Source of the DNA: Nocardiopsis sp. FIRDI 009
Lineage (GTDB): Bacteria; Actinomycetota; Actinomycetes; Streptosporangiales; Streptosporangiaceae
Reading direction: 5' to 3'
Assembly (NCBI RefSeq): GCF_003386285.1
Contig: NZ_QPNC01000008.1
Coordinates: forward strand, 1 to 64,000
Length of the DNA: 64,000 bases
The notes under the pieces are model-generated. The model made no database searches, had not been told where the DNA came from, and was given only the letters and a program-made list of their open reading frames with translations. Shown piece after piece: positions 1 through 8,015 of this stretch. How positions within the stretch are numbered: the first letter of the stretch is position 1; every line of letters begins with the position of its first letter. Made by a program: the position numbers and the translations under genes.

Positions 1-182
1 AGACTGTCCCACGTGAGCTCAGTGGCGTCAGCGAGTTCCTCTTCGATGATCTCGTTGCACAGATCGATGCACTCATCGCAGATGTACACGCCGGGGCCAG
101 CGATGAGCTTCTTCACCTGCTTCTGGCTCTTGCCGCAGAACGAGCACTTCAGCAGGTCCCCGCCGTCGCCGATGCGTGCCAC
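1..182 (-). CDS. clpX: ClpX, ATPase subunit of Clp protease (5' end only)
   Basis: This is the first 60 codons of the unfoldase that delivers substrates to ClpP; the rest lies beyond the left edge. The visible part is the N-terminal zinc-binding domain, with CSFCGK near residues 13-18 and a second Cys pair in ICDECIDLC near 35-43, which is the ClpX four-cysteine signature. The frame opens at GTG (182-180), giving [15 protein letters not shown]. An ATG earlier in the coding direction is not available. It lies downstream of clpP1-clpP2 on the same strand but is separated by about 290 bp containing a likely terminator, so it probably has its own promoter. Identity is secure although only a fragment is seen. 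Confidence 0.93.
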   Translation of the reverse strand, partial: MARIGDGGDLLKCSFCGKSQKQVKKLIAGPGVYICDECIDLCNEIIEEELADATELTWDS

Positions 183-317
183 CCAGCCACTCCTCAAAAC
201 TAAGGCCGCCCCGTCGGTGCCGCTCACGCGAACCGTGCGGAAGCCGAGCTCCCGATGCCGTCCACGACCGGGGCCACGGACGGGGCGATCTGTGTGTCGC
301 TCTCCGCCAGACTAAGC

Positions 318-375
318 GAAAAACCGGACCGGCTTCACCACCGGGCTGTCCCAGGCGGGTCAAAGACCGGTCCGG
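318..375 (-). terminator. Likely terminator after clpP2
   Basis: The inverted repeat CCGGACCGG (323-331) and CCGGTCCGG (367-375) is followed, reading the minus strand, by a run of five T residues (318-322). A T-tract is uncommon among the hairpins in this window. It sits between clpP2 and clpX. The 35-nt loop is long, so folding strength is uncertain. Confidence 0.5.
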
Positions 376-475
376 CTCGCTGACTTCCGACCCGCCGAAC
401 TCCCCCGGGACCTCGGGAACGGACGGCCGGGACCGAAGTCGGCACCGGCCGCCCGGGGGAGCGGCCGACAGCGCC

Positions 476-1132
476 CTACTTCATCGACGCCTTGCGGTAG
501 GGCAGGACGAAGTCGATGATCCCGTAGTCGACCGCCTCGTCGGCGGTCAGGATCTTGTCGCGCTCGATGTCCTTGGAGATCTGCTCGGCCGAGCGTCCGG
601 TGTGCCGGGCCAGCGTGGTCTCCAGCTGGGAGCGGATCCGGGTGATCTCGTTGGCCTGGATCTCGATGTCGCTGGCCTGACCGTGCATGGCCTCGGTGGC
701 GGGCTGGTGGATCAGGATGCGGGAGTTGGGCAGCGCGCCCCGCTTGCCCTTCGTGCCGCCCGCGAGGAGGATCGCGGCGGCCGAGGCGGCCTGCCCGATG
801 CAGACCGTCTGGATGTCGGGGCGCACGAACTGCATCGTGTCGTAGATGGCCATCAACGAGGTGAACGAGCCACCCGGGGAGTTGATGTACATCTGGATGT
901 CCCGCTCGGAGTCGAGCTGTTCGAGGGTGATGAGCTGGGCCATCAGGTCGTTGGCCGACGTGTCGTCGATCTGCACGCCGACGAAGATGATCCGCTCCTC
1001 GAAGAGCTTGTTGTACGGGTTCATCTCCTTGACCCCGTACGACGTCCGCTCCACGTAGGACGGCAGGACGTAGCGGCTCTGCGGAGCCATCGAGGCCGCG
1101 CCGCCGATGAGACTGGGGTTGAACTCGGTCAT
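476..1132 (-). CDS. clpP2: ClpP2, ATP-dependent Clp protease proteolytic subunit
   Basis: This is a serine peptidase that forms tetradecameric rings and degrades unfolded proteins delivered by ClpX or ClpC. The 218-residue product carries the catalytic Ser in GQAASAAA (about 117) and His in IHQPATEA (about 142). The INSPGGS oxyanion-loop motif lies near 84-90. The ATG at 1132 (MTEFNPS) is preferred over an ATG six codons upstream because family members start close to this point. It lies 49 bp downstream of clpP1 on the same strand, the usual actinobacterial clpP1P2 operon in which mixed rings are formed. The longer N-terminus than ClpP1 and the position as second gene fit ClpP2. Confidence 0.95.
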   Translation of the reverse strand: MTEFNPSLIGGAASMAPQSRYVLPSYVERTSYGVKEMNPYNKLFEERIIFVGVQIDDTSANDLMAQLITLEQLDSERDIQMYINSPGGSFTSLMAIYDTMQFVRPDIQTVCIGQAASAAAILLAGGTKGKRGALPNSRILIHQPATEAMHGQASDIEIQANEITRIRSQLETTLARHTGRSAEQISKDIERDKILTADEAVDYGIIDFVLPYRKASMK

Positions 1133-1181
1133 TTCACGCCTTCCACGCACTGCGCCGTTCCTGGATGCAGGTCCGACGGGA

Positions 1182-1823
1182 TCAACTCTGGGGACGGTCC
1201 GCGGTCACGTCGAGCGTTCCCTCCAGGACCTCGTCGATGAAGCCGTACTCCTTGGCCTCCTGCGCGGTGAACCAGCGGTCCCGGTCGGCGTCCTTCTCGA
1301 TCTGCTCCGGCGACTGTCCGGTGTGCTCGGCGATCTTGCCGATGAACATCTTCTTCACGTACAGGAGCTGATCGGCGAGGATCCGGATGTCGGAGGCCGT
1401 ACCCCCGATACCGCCGGACGGCTGGTGCATCATGACCCTGGTGTGCGGCAGGGCGTACCGCTTGCCCGGGGTACCGGCGCACAGCAGCATCTGGCCCATC
1501 GAGGCGGCCAGGCCGATGCCCACGGTCCGGACGTCGTTGGGGATGTACTGCATGACGTCGTAGATCGCCATACCCGCCGTGACGGAACCGCCCGGCGAGT
1601 TGATGTACATGGTGATGTCCCGGTGGCGGTCCTCTGCGGACAGCAGCAGGAGTTCACCGACGAGACGGTTGGCGATCTCGTCGTCCACCTGGTCGCCGAG
1701 GAAAACGATTCGCTGGCGCAACAGGCGCTGAGGCGTCTGCTCAGTAAAAGGGGAAAACTGCGGCTCGGACGCGCGGGCGTCGAATCGCGGGGACTCTTCA
1801 AAGGTCGGCGGCACTCTCGTCAC
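1182..1823 (-). CDS. clpP1: ClpP1, ATP-dependent Clp protease proteolytic subunit
   Basis: First gene of the clpP1P2 operon; 213 residues. The catalytic Ser is in GLAASMGQ (about 108), His in MMHQPSGG (about 133) and the Asp lies near 181 in ADRDRWF. INSPGGS is at about 75-80. A family-length ClpP begins near residue 30, so the first ~28 residues ([11 protein letters not shown]...) are a variable pre-sequence of the type that is removed autocatalytically; a later in-frame start is possible. A candidate ClgR operator lies about 80 bp upstream, consistent with ClgR control of clp genes in actinobacteria. tig is upstream on the same strand but is separated by a strong terminator. Confidence 0.95.
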   Translation of the reverse strand: MTRVPPTFEESPRFDARASEPQFSPFTEQTPQRLLRQRIVFLGDQVDDEIANRLVGELLLLSAEDRHRDITMYINSPGGSVTAGMAIYDVMQYIPNDVRTVGIGLAASMGQMLLCAGTPGKRYALPHTRVMMHQPSGGIGGTASDIRILADQLLYVKKMFIGKIAEHTGQSPEQIEKDADRDRWFTAQEAKEYGFIDEVLEGTLDVTADRPQS

Positions 1824-1900
1824 CTGCTCCGGAATCGAAACGGTTGCGATACAGCGACACTAACGCCGACGGGTACCGGGGTCGCACCGATACCGTGCCT

Positions 1901-1916
1901 GTTCGCTTTGAGCGCA
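1901..1916. promoter_or_regulatory. Candidate ClgR operator upstream of clpP1
   Basis: The sequence GTTCGCTTTGAGCGCA contains the dyad CGC-N5-GCG. Read on the minus strand it is CGCTCAAAGCGAAC, which agrees with the published ClgR core (CGC-Y-N-A-N-R-GCG-W-W-S) on the core and right side; the left flank is weaker. It is 78-93 bp upstream of the clpP1 start, a usual distance for an activator. This is a motif match by eye, not a scored hit. Confidence 0.5.
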
Positions 1917-1963
1917 GGGTGGAACAAGCGCCACACGGGGTTTTCCTCCGAGAGCGAACGAGA

Positions 1964-2001
1964 ACGGGCCCCGCCCGACCCGAAGGTCGAACGGGGCCCG
2001 T
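1964..2001 (-). terminator. tig terminator
   Basis: A perfect 10-bp stem, ACGGGCCCCG (1964-1973) with CGGGGCCCGT (1992-2001), encloses a second small hairpin (CGACC/GGTCG). It starts 20 bp after the tig stop codon and separates tig from clpP1P2. There is no T-tract, as is common in actinomycetes. Confidence 0.7.
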
Positions 2002-2021
2002 GGGCACGCGGCAGGCGGGGA

Positions 2022-3434
2022 CTACTTGGTCTCCTCGCCCTCCTCGTCCTTGGCGGACTCGGCCTCCTCGGCGGCGACCGCGGCGGCGGCCTTGGCGGCC
2101 TCCTCGACGGCCTCCCCGTCGCCCTGGGCCTTGTCCTGCTCGATGACGTTGCCGTCCTCGTCGGTGACCTTGGCCTCGGCCAGGACCAGGTCCATGGCCT
2201 TGCCGCGGACGACCTCGGTGAAGGCGACGCGGATCTGGTTGGACTCGACCAGGTGCTGGGCGAGCTGGTCCGGGCTCACGCCCATGCGCTGGGCCTGCTC
2301 GAACACGTACTGGCTGAGCTCGCCCTGGTCGGCGCTGAGCTCCTCCTGGAGGGCGAGCTGGTCGAGGATGAACCCGGCCTTGACGGCGGAGCGGGCACCG
2401 GTGGTGAGCTCCTCCTCGAACTCCTCCTCCGTCTTGCCCTGCGACTCCAGGTAGGACTCCTTGGTGAGCCCGCTCTGGGCGAGCTGCTGTTCCAGGCTCT
2501 GGCGGCGGCGGGTGATCTCCTCGTCCACGACCGACTCGGGCAGCGGGATGTCGACCGACTCGATCAGCTTCTCCAGGGCCTTGTCACGGGCCGCGGAGAG
2601 CTGCTGGATGCGGCGGACCTCGCCCATGCGCTTGCGCACGTCCTCGCGCAGCTCGTCGATCGTGTCGAACTCGCTGGCGAGCTGGGCGAACTCGTCGTCG
2701 AGCTCGGGCAGCTCCTTGACCTTCACACTGTGCACGGTGACGGTGACGTCCGCCTCCTTGCCCTCGTGCTCGCCACCCACCAGGGTGGTCTTGAAGGTCG
2801 CCTCGTCACCGGCCTCCATGCCGCGCAGGGTCTCGTCGAGGCCCTCCAGCATGGTGTTGGTGCCGACCTCGTAGGAGTAGCCGCTGACCGCGACGTCCTC
2901 CAGCTTCTCGCCGTCGATGGCGGCGGAGAGGTCGATCGAGACGTGGTCGCCGTCCTGGACGGGGCGGTCGGCCCCGACGAGGGTGGAGAAGCGCTCACGG
3001 AGCGTGCCGATCTGCTCGTCGACCTGCTCGTCGGTGACCTCGGCGCTGTCGACGGTCACCTCGATGCCCTTGTAGTCCTCCACCTCGAACTTCGGCCGGA
3101 CGTCGACCTCGGCGGTGAAGGCGAGCTCCTCGTTGTCCTCCAGCTTGGTGACCTCCACGTCGGGCTGGCCGAGCGCGAAGAGTTCCTCCTTCTGGATGGC
3201 CTCGTTGTAGAGCTCCGGAACGGCGTGGTTCACCGCTTCGCTGATCACCGCGCCGCGGCCGACGTAGCGGTCGATCAGCCGCGCCGGCGCCTTGCCCGGG
3301 CGGAAGCCCTTGATCCGGACCTGCTTGGCGAGCGACTTGTACGTCACGTCGAAAGCGTGCTCGAGCTCCTCAAAGGGGACCTCGATGGTCAGCTTGACCC
3401 GGGTCGGGCTCAGCTCCTCGACATCGGTCTTCAC
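2022..3434 (-). CDS. tig: Trigger factor, ribosome-associated chaperone and peptidyl-prolyl isomerase
   Basis: Trigger factor binds ribosomal protein L23 and shelters nascent chains. The 470-residue product has the N-terminal ribosome-binding domain with the signature GFRPGKAP (about 43-50). A FKBP-type PPIase domain follows at about 160-245 (GDHVSIDLSAAIDGE...), then a long helical C-terminal domain. The acidic, alanine-rich tail (about 440-470) is longer than in E. coli (432 residues) and typical of actinobacterial homologues. Translation starts at GTG (3434) with AGGAG about 9 nt upstream. Its position next to clpP1P2-clpX is the conserved bacterial tig-clpP-clpX arrangement. Confidence 0.96.
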   Translation of the reverse strand: MKTDVEELSPTRVKLTIEVPFEELEHAFDVTYKSLAKQVRIKGFRPGKAPARLIDRYVGRGAVISEAVNHAVPELYNEAIQKEELFALGQPDVEVTKLEDNEELAFTAEVDVRPKFEVEDYKGIEVTVDSAEVTDEQVDEQIGTLRERFSTLVGADRPVQDGDHVSIDLSAAIDGEKLEDVAVSGYSYEVGTNTMLEGLDETLRGMEAGDEATFKTTLVGGEHEGKEADVTVTVHSVKVKELPELDDEFAQLASEFDTIDELREDVRKRMGEVRRIQQLSAARDKALEKLIESVDIPLPESVVDEEITRRRQSLEQQLAQSGLTKESYLESQGKTEEEFEEELTTGARSAVKAGFILDQLALQEELSADQGELSQYVFEQAQRMGVSPDQLAQHLVESNQIRVAFTEVVRGKAMDLVLAEAKVTDEDGNVIEQDKAQGDGEAVEEAAKAAAAVAAEEAESAKDEEGEETK

Positions 3435-3662
3435 GGGGCGGTACTCCTAGTTTGCCGGCTGGTGTCCGCGTCGGCCCGCATGCGCGCCACACACAACGGC
3501 GAACGGCACGCGCGCACCCCGGCCAGTCTGGTGACCGCGTTCTCCTGGGGTGCCCTGCGACGGGCTGGGACTTACAGTTTCCTGCTGATCGCACCAAGTC
3601 TAGGGCAGACAGACAGGAGGCCACGGCGCACGGCCAGGGGCCGCTGCCACGGATGGTTTCGT

Positions 3663-3736
3663 CGGGGTGGCGGGATTCGAACCCGCGGCCTCATGCTCCC
3701 AAAGCATGCGCGCTAACCAAGCTGCGCTACACCCCG
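3663..3736 (-). tRNA. tRNA-Pro (anticodon TGG)
   Basis: The 74-nt cloverleaf has acceptor arms CGGGGTG/CACCCCG, anticodon loop TTTGGGA (anticodon TGG) and a T-loop GGTTCGAATCC. CCA is not encoded. It is transcribed away from tRNA-Gly. Confidence 0.95.
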
Positions 3737-3749
3737 TGCACCTGACGAC

Positions 3750-3776
3750 GATCGCACACCCCACCGGTGTGCGATC
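3750..3776. other. Perfect 11-bp hairpin between divergent tRNA genes
   Basis: GATCGCACACC (3750-3760) and GGTGTGCGATC (3766-3776) form a perfect stem around a 5-nt loop, 14 bp upstream of tRNA-Pro. Because both flanking tRNA genes point away, it is not positioned as a terminator for either. It could be a leader structure processed with the tRNA-Pro precursor, or a protein-binding dyad. Confidence 0.4.
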
Positions 3777-3850
3777 AACGCCCCGGAGACTGTACTCTTG
3801 TCTCCGTCGGCTCCACGAGTCTAGAGGAAACTCAGGGGCTCCGGCGCCAC

Positions 3851-3921
3851 GCGGGCGTAGTTCAATGGTAGAACTCCAGCCTTCCAAGCTGGCCATGCGG
3901 GTTCGATTCCCGTCGCCCGCT
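3851..3921 (+). tRNA. tRNA-Gly (anticodon TCC)
   Basis: The 71-nt cloverleaf has acceptor arms GCGGGCG/CGCCCGC, anticodon loop CTTCCAA (anticodon TCC), and T-arm GGGTTCGATTCCC. CCA is not encoded. Its last bases are reused as the start of the downstream tandem repeat. Confidence 0.95.
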
Positions 3922-4208
3922 CCGCGAGAGGCGAGCTGTGTGTCATCCGGCACCGGCTCGCCTCGCCGTTCCACCCGGGGGACGACCCCCACACCCCCGC
4001 CCCGCGAGAGGCGAGCTGTGTGTCATCCGGCACCGGCTCGCCTCGCCGTTCCACCCGGGGGACGACCCCCACACCCCCGCCCCGCGAGAGGCGCACCGTG
4101 CGCCATCCGACACCGGCTCGCCTCGCCGTTCCACCCGGGGGACGACCCCCACACCCCCGCTCCGCGAGAGGCGCACCGTGCGCCATCCGACACCGGCTCG
4201 CCTCGCCG
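3916..4208. repeat. 80-bp tandem repeat, 3.6 copies, starting in the tRNA-Gly 3' end
   Basis: Copies begin with CGCGAGAGGCG at 3923, 4003, 4083 and 4163, an exact 80-bp period; the fourth stops after 46 bp at the 3' end of the next gene. Copies 1 and 2 share GCGAGCTGTGTGTC. Copies 3 and 4 share GCGCACCGTGCGCC, so the array reads A-A-B-B. Each copy contains a stem, GCGAGAGGCGAGC or its variant with GCTCGCCTCGC, and B copies carry an extra small hairpin (GGCGCA/TGCGCC). CCCGCTCCGCGAGAG at the tRNA end recurs at the copy 3/4 boundary. The stems look like duplicated tRNA terminators. Confidence 0.85.
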
Positions 4209-4210
4209 CC

Positions 4211-4471
4211 TCAGAGCCTCTCGGCGACGGTGACCCGGAAGTGGAACTCACTCGTCATCCCGGTGACCCGCACGAGGTACTCATCGGCGCTGAGCCGGTA
4301 CACCGCCCGGTCGCGTTCCGACCAGGGAAGCGGCGGCACGTGCTCACGGGCGCTCCTGGCCGCCTCCTCCCTCGCCTCCTGACGATCCCCGACCACCCTC
4401 TCCGAACCGAGCCGCCAGCGAATCGACTGACCGTAGCTGCTGTTCTCCTCGATGAGCACCGCCCACGACAT
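4211..4471 (-). CDS. Small conserved-type protein of unknown function (86 aa)
   Basis: The product is 86 residues with no signal peptide or membrane segment. The start ATG (4471, MSWAVLIEENSSYGQSIRWR) has a strong GGAGGAGGCGGAG ribosome binding site. The N-terminal half is charged and probably helical (REEAARSAREH). The C-terminal half is beta-like (RAVYRLSADEYLVRV). It resembles small uncharacterised streptomycete and nocardioform proteins, but I cannot name a family with certainty. Its stop codon lies 2 bp after the tandem repeat array, so the hairpins of that array could also terminate it. Confidence 0.7.
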   Translation of the reverse strand: MSWAVLIEENSSYGQSIRWRLGSERVVGDRQEAREEAARSAREHVPPLPWSERDRAVYRLSADEYLVRVTGMTSEFHFRVTVAERL

Positions 4472-4708
4472 ACGCTCCGCCTCCTCCTCGGTGATCCGAC
4501 ACCGAATCCGACCCGCTGCGCCCCCACCCGGTTCCCGGTGATATCCGCCACACCCCGCCTCGCGAGGCCCCACAAGCACGCGAATCCGGCTCGGCCCCCA
4601 CCCCGGAGAGTGGAATAGCCGTGCCGGACGGGTACGTTGATCCATCGGGTGAGCCCGTCGGCGCGACCAGGCACGGGCGCCCTCGACACTGCGCGGAACG
4701 GTGACTGG

Positions 4709-5212
4709 ATGACGGACACGAACGCGACGGGCGGCACGGCGACCCCCCTCAGCGCGCACTGGTTCGGCCCCCACGAGCCTCCCGAGCGACCGGTCGTGGT
4801 CACCGGGGTCTTCGACGTCCTCCACGTCGGACACGTCCGCTTCCTCCAGAGCATCGCCGAACGCGGGCTCCCGCTGACCGTCGGCATCGAGTCCGACGAG
4901 CGCGTGCGCGCCTGGAAGGGACCGGGACGCCCGGTCAACCCCGCCGAGGAACGCGCCGAGACCATCGCGGCCCTCGGCTGCGTCGCGGCCTCCTTCATCA
5001 TCCAGGGACCGCCCGAGGTCGCCGACTGGGCCGCCTACGCCGACGTCCTGCGCCCCCTGGCCCCCGCCGCCCTGGCCTACACGGCGGGCGACCGCTACAC
5101 CCAGGCCAAGATCCGCGGCGCCGACGCCCTCGGCGCGCAGGCATGGGAACTGCCCTTCACCCCCGGCCGCTCCACGACCGCCGCGCTCGGCCGCCTCGCC
5201 CACGCGCTGTAA
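4709..5212 (+). CDS. Cytidylyltransferase-like nucleotidyltransferase
   Basis: This is a 167-residue Rossmann-type nucleotidyltransferase of the cytidylyltransferase-like superfamily (as in RfaE C-terminal domain, TagD and PPAT). TGVFDVLHVGHVRFL near residues 33-47 contains the nucleotide-binding HxGH motif (HVGH). GIESDERVRAWKGPGRPVNP corresponds to the second conserved region, where family members carry the substrate loop and RxxER-like residues (EERAETIAALG). The substrate cannot be told from sequence; sugar-phosphate or glycerol-phosphate activation are options. The start at 4709 (MTDTNATG) is preferred over an upstream ATG at 4637 because homology begins after it, but neither has a strong ribosome binding site. 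Confidence 0.75.
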   Translation: MTDTNATGGTATPLSAHWFGPHEPPERPVVVTGVFDVLHVGHVRFLQSIAERGLPLTVGIESDERVRAWKGPGRPVNPAEERAETIAALGCVAASFIIQGPPEVADWAAYADVLRPLAPAALAYTAGDRYTQAKIRGADALGAQAWELPFTPGRSTTAALGRLAHAL

Positions 5213-5332
5213 CCTCCCCGAACGCCCCTCACTCCGGACCGAAGGGCCGCTCCCTCCCCACGGGAAGCGCTCCTGCGGCACCGGTGTTGACGCGTGCGTG
5301 GCGAACCGGCGAGACGAACAACGAGGCTGCTC

Positions 5333-7195
5333 ATGATGTCAGGCAGGCCCTCCTACCGGGCCCTGGTCAACGACGGGAGCGCCCGGGGGCACCAGCTGCC
5401 CCCCGGCATCACCCGGCGCATCATCTCCTACGCCCGCCCCCACTGGCGGTCGATCGCGCTCTTCCTCCTGGTCACCGCCGTGGGCGCGGGCATCGTGGTG
5501 GCCAACCCGCTGATCCTCAAGGCGATCATCGACCGGGGCATCCTGCCCGGGAACACCTCGCTCGTGGTGTGGCTGGCCGCCGCGGCGGCCGGACTCGCGG
5601 TCCTGGAGGGGACGCTGAACCTCCTCGGGCGGTGGCTGTCCTCGCGGATCGGTGAGGGGGTGATCTACCAGCTCCGCACCCAGGTGTTCACACACGTCCA
5701 GCGGATGCCGCTGTCCTTCTTCACCCGGACGCAGACGGGGTCGCTCATCAGTCGGCTCAACACCGACGTGGTGGGCGCCCAGCGGGCGATCACGTCGGTC
5801 CTGCAGTCAGTGGTGTCCAACCTCATCAGCGCGACCGCCGTCATCGTGACCATGATCGCGCTGTCGTGGCAGGTGACACTGGTGGCGCTGGCCCTGGTGC
5901 CGCTGTTCGTCTTCCCGGCGAAGCTGATCGGCCGCAGGCTCGCGCACATCTCGCGGGACGCGATGGACACCAACGCCGACATGAGTTCGCTGATGACCGA
6001 GCGGTTCAACGTCGGCGGGGCGATGCTGGTCAAACTGTACGGCCGCCCCGAGGAGGAGTCGGCGGGTTTCGCCCGGCGGGCGGCCCGCGTCCGCGACCTG
6101 GGGGTACGCCAGGCGGTGTACGGCTCGCTCCTGTTCAGCCTGCTCGGGCTGATCACGGCGCTGGCCATGGCGATGGTCTACGGCGTCGGCGGCGTGCTGG
6201 CGATCGGCGGCGCCTTCGAGGTCGGCACCCTGGTCGCGCTGACCACCCTCCTCGCCCGCCTGTACGGGCCGGTGACGACGCTGTCCAACGTGCACGTGGA
6301 GATCATGACGGCCCTGGTCTCCTTCGACCGGGTCTTCGAGGTGCTCGACCTGGAGCCGGGCATCGAGGAGAGCCCGAACGCCCGCCCCCTGCCGGACGGC
6401 CCGCTCACGGTGGAGTTCGAGCACGTGTCGTTCCGCTACGCGGGCGCCGGGGAGCCCTCGGTCGCGTCCCTGGAGGCGACCCCGCAGGCGCTGGTCGAGG
6501 GCGACACCCAGGTGCTCAGCGACGTCTCCTTCCGCGCCGAGCCCGGCACGATGGTGGCGCTGGTCGGCCCGTCCGGTGCGGGCAAGACCACGTTGACCCA
6601 CCTGGTGTCACGGCTGTACGACCCGACCGACGGCCGGGTCCTCGTCGGCGGGCTGGACCTGCGTGAGGCGACCGGGGACTCGCTGCGCGAGGCCGTGGGC
6701 GTGGTCACCCAGGACGCGCAGCTGTTCCACGACACGGTCGGCGCCAACCTGCGGTACGCCCGCCCGGAGGCCACCGACGCCGAACTGGAGGAGGCGCTGC
6801 GGAAGGCGCGGCTGGGACCGTTGCTGGAACAGCTGCCGAGCGGTCTGGACACGATGGTGGGCGACCGCGGCTACCGGCTGTCCGGCGGTGAGAAGCAGCG
6901 GCTGGCGATCGCCCGGCTGCTGCTCAAGGAGCCGTCGGTGGTCGTGCTGGACGAGGCGACGGCGCACCTGGACTCGGAGTCGGAGGTGGCCGTGCAGGAG
7001 GCGCTGTCGGCCGCGTTGGCCGGACGCACGTCGCTCGTGATCGCGCACCGGCTGGCGACAGTGCGGGAGGCCGACCAGATCCTGGTGATGGAGGACGGCC
7101 GGATCCTGGAGCGGGGGACGCACGAGGAGCTGTTGGGGCTGGGCGGCCTGTACACGGCGTTGTACCGCACGCAGTTCGCCCCGCAGCGGGGGTAG
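5333..7195 (+). CDS. ABC exporter, fused permease and ATPase
   Basis: A 620-residue half-transporter that would act as a homo- or heterodimer in the cytoplasmic membrane. The N-terminal exporter-type transmembrane domain (about residues 35-330, six segments) is followed by a nucleotide-binding domain. The domain has Walker A GPSGAGKTT (~412), ABC signature LSGGEKQR (~515), Walker B VVVLDEAT (~536) and H-loop IAHRLAT. It resembles MsbA/MdlB-like multidrug or lipid exporters. A ~20-residue insert precedes Walker A (SVASLEATPQALVEGD). Two ATG codons (5333, 5336) are possible, with AACGAGG upstream. It stands alone, so no partner or substrate is suggested by context. Confidence 0.92.
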   Translation: MMSGRPSYRALVNDGSARGHQLPPGITRRIISYARPHWRSIALFLLVTAVGAGIVVANPLILKAIIDRGILPGNTSLVVWLAAAAAGLAVLEGTLNLLGRWLSSRIGEGVIYQLRTQVFTHVQRMPLSFFTRTQTGSLISRLNTDVVGAQRAITSVLQSVVSNLISATAVIVTMIALSWQVTLVALALVPLFVFPAKLIGRRLAHISRDAMDTNADMSSLMTERFNVGGAMLVKLYGRPEEESAGFARRAARVRDLGVRQAVYGSLLFSLLGLITALAMAMVYGVGGVLAIGGAFEVGTLVALTTLLARLYGPVTTLSNVHVEIMTALVSFDRVFEVLDLEPGIEESPNARPLPDGPLTVEFEHVSFRYAGAGEPSVASLEATPQALVEGDTQVLSDVSFRAEPGTMVALVGPSGAGKTTLTHLVSRLYDPTDGRVLVGGLDLREATGDSLREAVGVVTQDAQLFHDTVGANLRYARPEATDAELEEALRKARLGPLLEQLPSGLDTMVGDRGYRLSGGEKQRLAIARLLLKEPSVVVLDEATAHLDSESEVAVQEALSAALAGRTSLVIAHRLATVREADQILVMEDGRILERGTHEELLGLGGLYTALYRTQFAPQRG

Positions 7196-7237
7196 TGGGG
7201 GAAGGAAGGGGCCGGGGTTCGACGGGGCCGGGGGAGG

Positions 7238-7840
7238 CTAGCCCTTCTTCCCGCCCCTCTTGTTCTTCTCGGCCTTCTCGGCCTTCCCGTTCTTCTTGGC
7301 CTTCTTCGGCTTCCGGTCCTTCGTGGTCTTCTTCCCGCCGTCCCGCTTCGACCCGGCGGCCTCGGCCGCCTTCTTCGCCTTCTTCTCCGCCTTGCGCTCG
7401 GCCTTCTTCCGCTCCTTCTTGGCCTTCTTGGCCTTCTTGGCGTTCTTGGGCCGCTTGCGCTTCTTCGGCTTCTTGGCGTCCTTGGAGGTGACGTGGTCGA
7501 CGAGCGCGTCGGGCAGCGGGGCCAGACCCGGGCCGCCCCGGGAGATCCAGTCGTCGATCGCCTCGACGAGCGCGTCGTCGGTGATCTGGCCGAGCCACAC
7601 CGGGCGTCCCCCGGCGGCACGGCCCTCCTGCGAGGGCTGCACGACCACGACGTTGCCCTGGAAACAGATGCCCAGGCACTTGCTGGTGCGGACGGGCACG
7701 GGCCGTCCCGACCGGTCGTCGATGGCGCTGAGCCGGGCGAGCTGCGCCTTGTGGTCGACGCCCGGCACCTTCTTCTTCTTTCCGCAGCAGCAGCCGCGGC
7801 AGACCGTGAGCTGACAGGGCCGCCCGCCGAGTTCGCTCAC
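7238..7840 (-). CDS. [2Fe-2S] ferredoxin-like protein with a lysine-rich C-terminal tail
   Basis: Residues 1-118 form a thioredoxin-like [2Fe-2S] ferredoxin domain. CRGCCCG (about 14-20) is followed by CLGICFQGN (about 55-63), with the C-x3-C second ligand pair and the VVVVQPS strand after it. Residues ~119-200 are a low-complexity basic tail, about half lysine, built from KKAKKAKK-like units encoded by repeated GCC-AAG-AAG. It resembles histone-H1-type tails and suggests binding of nucleic acid or another polyanion. Related CRGCCCG proteins usually lack so long a tail. The GTG start (7840) has GAGGCGG upstream. A good iron box 18 bp upstream implies repression by an IdeR/DmdR-type regulator under iron sufficiency. 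The electron partner is unknown. Confidence 0.8.
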   Translation of the reverse strand: MSELGGRPCQLTVCRGCCCGKKKKVPGVDHKAQLARLSAIDDRSGRPVPVRTSKCLGICFQGNVVVVQPSQEGRAAGGRPVWLGQITDDALVEAIDDWISRGGPGLAPLPDALVDHVTSKDAKKPKKRKRPKNAKKAKKAKKERKKAERKAEKKAKKAAEAAGSKRDGGKKTTKDRKPKKAKKNGKAEKAEKNKRGGKKG

Positions 7841-7857
7841 ACCCGCACCGCCTCACA

Positions 7858-7876
7858 TTAGGTTCGCCTTACCTCA
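7858..7876. promoter_or_regulatory. Iron box (IdeR/DmdR-type operator)
   Basis: TTAGGTTCGCCTTACCTCA, read on the minus strand as TGAGGTAAGGCGAACCTAA, matches the 19-bp consensus TTAGGTTAGGCTAACCTAA at 16 positions by hand count. It is 18-36 bp upstream of the ferredoxin GTG start, where it would overlap the core promoter and block transcription when iron is plentiful. Confidence 0.75.
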
Positions 7877-8015
7877 TCAGCGTAACCTCGTGACAAACCA
7901 GGTCTGACCAGCGGAGACAGGGTCTCATCCGGACGGTGCGGGCGGGGGACGCCGAGGGGCGGGCCAGCGGGTCCGTGGACCAGCCGTGCCCGCCCCGGGT
8001 GGGCGACACCCCTCC

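Noticed and set aside
3600..3992. Peptide frames such as GWRDSNPRPHAP and GAPGRIRTCDPRI near tRNA genes
   Set aside because: These are well-known translations of tRNA sequence, not proteins.
3916..4208. CRISPR array reading of the 80-bp repeats
   Set aside because: The copies are directly adjacent with no unique spacers, and no cas gene is present.
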